Assembly: GCF_036227205.1 (NCBI RefSeq)
Contig: NZ_CP109442.1
Coordinates: 8,990,001 to 9,054,000, forward strand
Origin: Amycolatopsis sp. NBC_01480
GTDB taxonomy: Bacteria; Actinomycetota; Actinomycetes; Mycobacteriales; Pseudonocardiaceae
Reading direction: 5' to 3'
DNA length: 64,000 bases
The notes beneath the pieces were generated by a model. That model saw only the letters and a program-made list of their open reading frames with translations. It did no database searches and was not told where the DNA came from. Positions within the stretch are counted from its first letter, which is position 1, and each line of letters begins with the position of its first letter. The translations under genes and the position numbers were made by a program. This document shows, one piece after another, positions 62,348 through 64,000 of this stretch.

Positions 62348-63163
62348 CTACGCGAAGGCCGCGGCGGAACGCGCGGCCCACTCGGCGAATGGCCGAGCCG
62401 GGCGGCCCAGGATCCGCTCGACGTCCGGGCTGACCCGTTGCTCCGCGGGCAGCGGATCACCGAGCAACGCGAGCGTCGCGTCGGCGATCGGGGCGGGGAC
62501 CTGCGCCAGCATCTCGGCACGCGCGTCGGCCGGGCTCTGCTCGACGAAGCGCACGGCCGCGCCCAGCGCGTCGCCGATCGCGTGCGCGCGCTCCCGCGGC
62601 GTGAGCGGCGCCGGGCCGGTCAGCTCGTAGACGCGGCCCGTGTGCCCGTCGCCGAGCAGCACCTTCGCCGCCACTTCGGCCACGTCCGCCGGGTCGACGA
62701 ACGGGAGGGCGACGTCCCCGAAGGGCGCGGCGGCCGTCCCATTCGAGCGGATACTTCCCTGCCACGCCAAGGAGTTCGTCGCGAATCCGCCCGGGCGCAG
62801 CACGGTCCAGGCCAGACCGGAGCCCCGCACGGCGCGCTCGAACCCGCCGAAGTAGGCGTACGCGTCGGGTCTGGTGCCGGCGCCCTGCGAAGACAGCAGC
62901 ACGATCCTTCGCACTCCCCCGGCCTTCGCGACGTCGACCAGCGCGTCGGCTGGGCCCTGCGGGAAGAGGAACAGCGCGTCCGCGCCGTCCAGGACCGGCC
63001 GGAGGCTCTCCGGCTCGGCCAGGTCCGCGCTCCGATGTGCGACGCCCGACGGCCACTCGGCCGGCTTGCTCCGCGACACCGCCGTCACCTGTGCGCCCGC
63101 CGCCGCCAGCGCCGCCACGAGCGGACGGCCGACGTTGCCGGTCGCCCCTGTCACCACGATCAT
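62348..63163 (-). CDS. NmrA-like NAD(P)-binding protein
   Basis: The 271-residue protein starts at ATG 63163 with GAGAGTG upstream. MIVVTGATGNVGRPLVAALAA is the Rossmann GxxGxxG motif; YAYFGGFERAVRGSGLAWTVLRPGGFATN and FVDPADVAEVAAKVLL are typical of the NmrA/atypical SDR (SDR_a5, QOR2-like) group. The usual Tyr-x-x-x-Lys pair is absent, so it may act as a redox sensor or quinone reductase. It leads the operon with the dehalogenase and is divergent from the HxlR gene. Confidence 0.9.
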   Translation of the reverse strand: MIVVTGATGNVGRPLVAALAAAGAQVTAVSRSKPAEWPSGVAHRSADLAEPESLRPVLDGADALFLFPQGPADALVDVAKAGGVRRIVLLSSQGAGTRPDAYAYFGGFERAVRGSGLAWTVLRPGGFATNSLAWQGSIRSNGTAAAPFGDVALPFVDPADVAEVAAKVLLGDGHTGRVYELTGPAPLTPRERAHAIGDALGAAVRFVEQSPADARAEMLAQVPAPIADATLALLGDPLPAEQRVSPDVERILGRPARPFAEWAARSAAAFA

Positions 63164-63235
63164 CTTGTCACTCTCTTCCGTCGGTTCCCCAGTGGCCACG
63201 ACGTTAGGAACCGCGCGCCCGGACGGTAAGGACGC

Positions 63236-63245
63236 ACTTCGAAGT
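63236..63245. promoter_or_regulatory. HxlR operator
   Basis: ACTTCGAAGT, perfect 10-base palindrome, 12 bases before the hxlR-like start and 73 bases before the NmrA-like start. It fits a site for autoregulation and control of the divergent operon. Confidence 0.55.
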
Positions 63246-63256
63246 AAGCTCACGAC

Positions 63257-63667
63257 ATGGAGGAATGGACGCAGTTCAAGGGGCGCTCCGAAGCCGGCGG
63301 TTATGAGGTGTTTCACACCGACTGCCCGGCGCGCACGGTGCTCGACCACGTCACCAGCCGCTGGGGCGTGTGGGTGCTGATCGCCCTGCGGGACAAGGAA
63401 CTGCGGTTCTTCGAGCTGCGCCGCGCGATCGACGGGGTCAGCGAGAAGATGCTGTCGCAGACGCTGCGCACCCTGGTCCGCGACGGGCTGGTGTGGCGCG
63501 AGGTCGAGGCCACCACCCCGCCGCAGGTGAGCTACGGGCTGACCCCGCTCGGACAGGGCACCGGCGAGTCGTTGTCGACGCTCTTCTACTGGCTCCGCGA
63601 CAACGCCACCGACATCCTCGCCACCCAGGCCAAGTTCGACGACGGCGGCCGCAAGCAGAGCGTGTGA
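63257..63667 (+). CDS. HxlR family transcriptional regulator
   Basis: The 136-residue protein contains the HxlR winged helix: CPARTVLDHVTSRWGVWVLIALRDKELRFFELRRAIDGVSEKMLSQTLRTLVRDGLVWREVEATTPPQVSYGLTPLG. Cys23 in TDCPAR is at the site used by family members to sense electrophiles or oxidants. It is divergent from the NmrA-like/dehalogenase operon, and the ACTTCGAAGT palindrome lies between them. So it probably represses that operon until quinones, aldehydes or halogenated compounds appear. Confidence 0.93.
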   Translation: MEEWTQFKGRSEAGGYEVFHTDCPARTVLDHVTSRWGVWVLIALRDKELRFFELRRAIDGVSEKMLSQTLRTLVRDGLVWREVEATTPPQVSYGLTPLGQGTGESLSTLFYWLRDNATDILATQAKFDDGGRKQSV

Positions 63668-63673
63668 GACTGC

Positions 63674-64000
63674 TCAGCGCAGGGACGGGTGCAGCTCCGG
63701 CGGGCCGCCCAGTTCGTAACGCAGGGAGAGCGGGGCGCCACCGTCCACATCGGTCACACCGAGGCGCGCGCCCAGTTCCGCGCCGATGAGCGCGCGGCCG
63801 GAATAGTGCATGAAGTCGTCCGCGTACAGGGCCGCGATGACCCGACCGGTGAACTGCGGCGACTCGCGGCGGGCGGTGGGGCGCTGTTCGGGCGGCAGGG
63901 ACGCGATGTACTCGCGCGCGCGTTCGGTGTCGAGACCGCCCATCCAGATGGAGACGGCGGCGACGTTGTGCGGCCGCAGCTCCTTCGCCATGTCCGCGGC
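63674..64000 (-). CDS. Short-chain dehydrogenase, C-terminal part (runs off the window)
   Basis: The frame remains open to base 64000, so the N-terminal part with the cofactor motif is outside. AADMAKELRPHNVAAVSIWMGGLDTER matches the segment after the catalytic Tyr/Lys of SDR enzymes, where new transcripts of the classical family read A-x-x-x-L-A-x-E-L. SGRALIGAELGARLGVTDVDG near the end fits the dehydrogenases with a DUF/SDR C-terminal strand. It is convergent with the hxlR-like gene, 6 bases between stops. Confidence 0.8.
   Translation of the reverse strand, partial: AADMAKELRPHNVAAVSIWMGGLDTERAREYIASLPPEQRPTARRESPQFTGRVIAALYADDFMHYSGRALIGAELGARLGVTDVDGGAPLSLRYELGGPPELHPSLR

Overview
The window is high-GC DNA (roughly 70% by eye, third codon positions almost all G or C) with many GTG/TTG starts, twin-arginine-poor Sec-type signal peptides, ECF sigma factors, F420-type oxidoreductases and a tuberculostearic-type fatty acid methylation pair. 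This points to a filamentous actinobacterium. The recurrent TCCAC(A/T)GTGGA palindrome and the very long hairpin repeats make a Pseudonocardiaceae genome, most likely Amycolatopsis or a near relative, the best guess. That is an inference from style; no rRNA or other marker gene lies in the window. It reads as a chromosome arm: about 55 genes, no transposase, integrase, tRNA, rRNA or CRISPR.

Layout. 1-9.3 kb: secreted carbohydrate-active enzymes (a cut-off MGH1-like hydrolase with a ricin lectin, a GH54 arabinofuranosidase with two lectins, a broken TetR gene, a GH78 rhamnosidase behind two LacI-type operators). 9.4-20.6 kb: a SigE-type sigma factor with a membrane partner, a PIG-V-like mannosyltransferase, an M4 metalloprotease, a membrane protein with two DUF1003 units plus RyR-like and TerB-like domains, a frameshifted DUF3558 lipoprotein, gamma-glutamyltransferase and a quinone reductase. 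20.7-29.4 kb: a GH55-like beta-helix enzyme, an F420-type reductase, an ArsR-like regulator with a double SRPBCC protein, small cysteine-rich and broken ORFs, and the tmsB/tmsA pair for 10-methyl fatty acids. 29.5-45 kb: a second carbohydrate block (GntR, MFS sugar porter, GH29 fucosidase, GH30, a GH2-like enzyme, DUF1996/DUF305, LacI, acetamidase, GH3). 45-64 kb: mixed housekeeping and detoxification genes (azoreductase/ECF41 sigma, DUF3152 protease, CHAP remnant, formylglycine-generating enzyme, epoxide hydrolase, LPG-synthase-like membrane protein, PI-PLC-like enzyme, TetR-controlled aldo/keto reductase and F420 oxidoreductase, second sugar porter, sirtuin, haloalkane dehalogenase, NmrA/HxlR pair).

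How it works together. Eight extracellular glycosidases or lectin-tagged hydrolases within 45 kb, two sugar porters and several sugar-type operators suggest use of plant or fungal polysaccharides. Arabinofuranosidase, rhamnosidase and fucosidase would remove arabinogalactan or pectin side chains, while GH55, GH30 and GH3 would suit beta-1,3/1,6-glucans. Three copies of a GAGAGCGCTCTC palindrome sit around the lacI gene and the promoters of the GH2-like, DUF1996 and acetamidase genes, defining a probable local regulon. A separate 19-bp element is shared exactly, and in the same orientation, by the GH30 and GH3 upstream regions.

Oddities. Four genes (TetR at 4.1 kb, DUF3558 at 16.7 kb, a small ORF at 26.3 kb, CHAP at 49.2 kb) are each broken by a single small indel in otherwise healthy coding sequence, so either real decay or consensus errors. 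Two families of very long, nearly perfect hairpins recur at 3' ends of genes. The most unusual protein is the DUF1003-DUF1003-RyR-TerB-like fusion.
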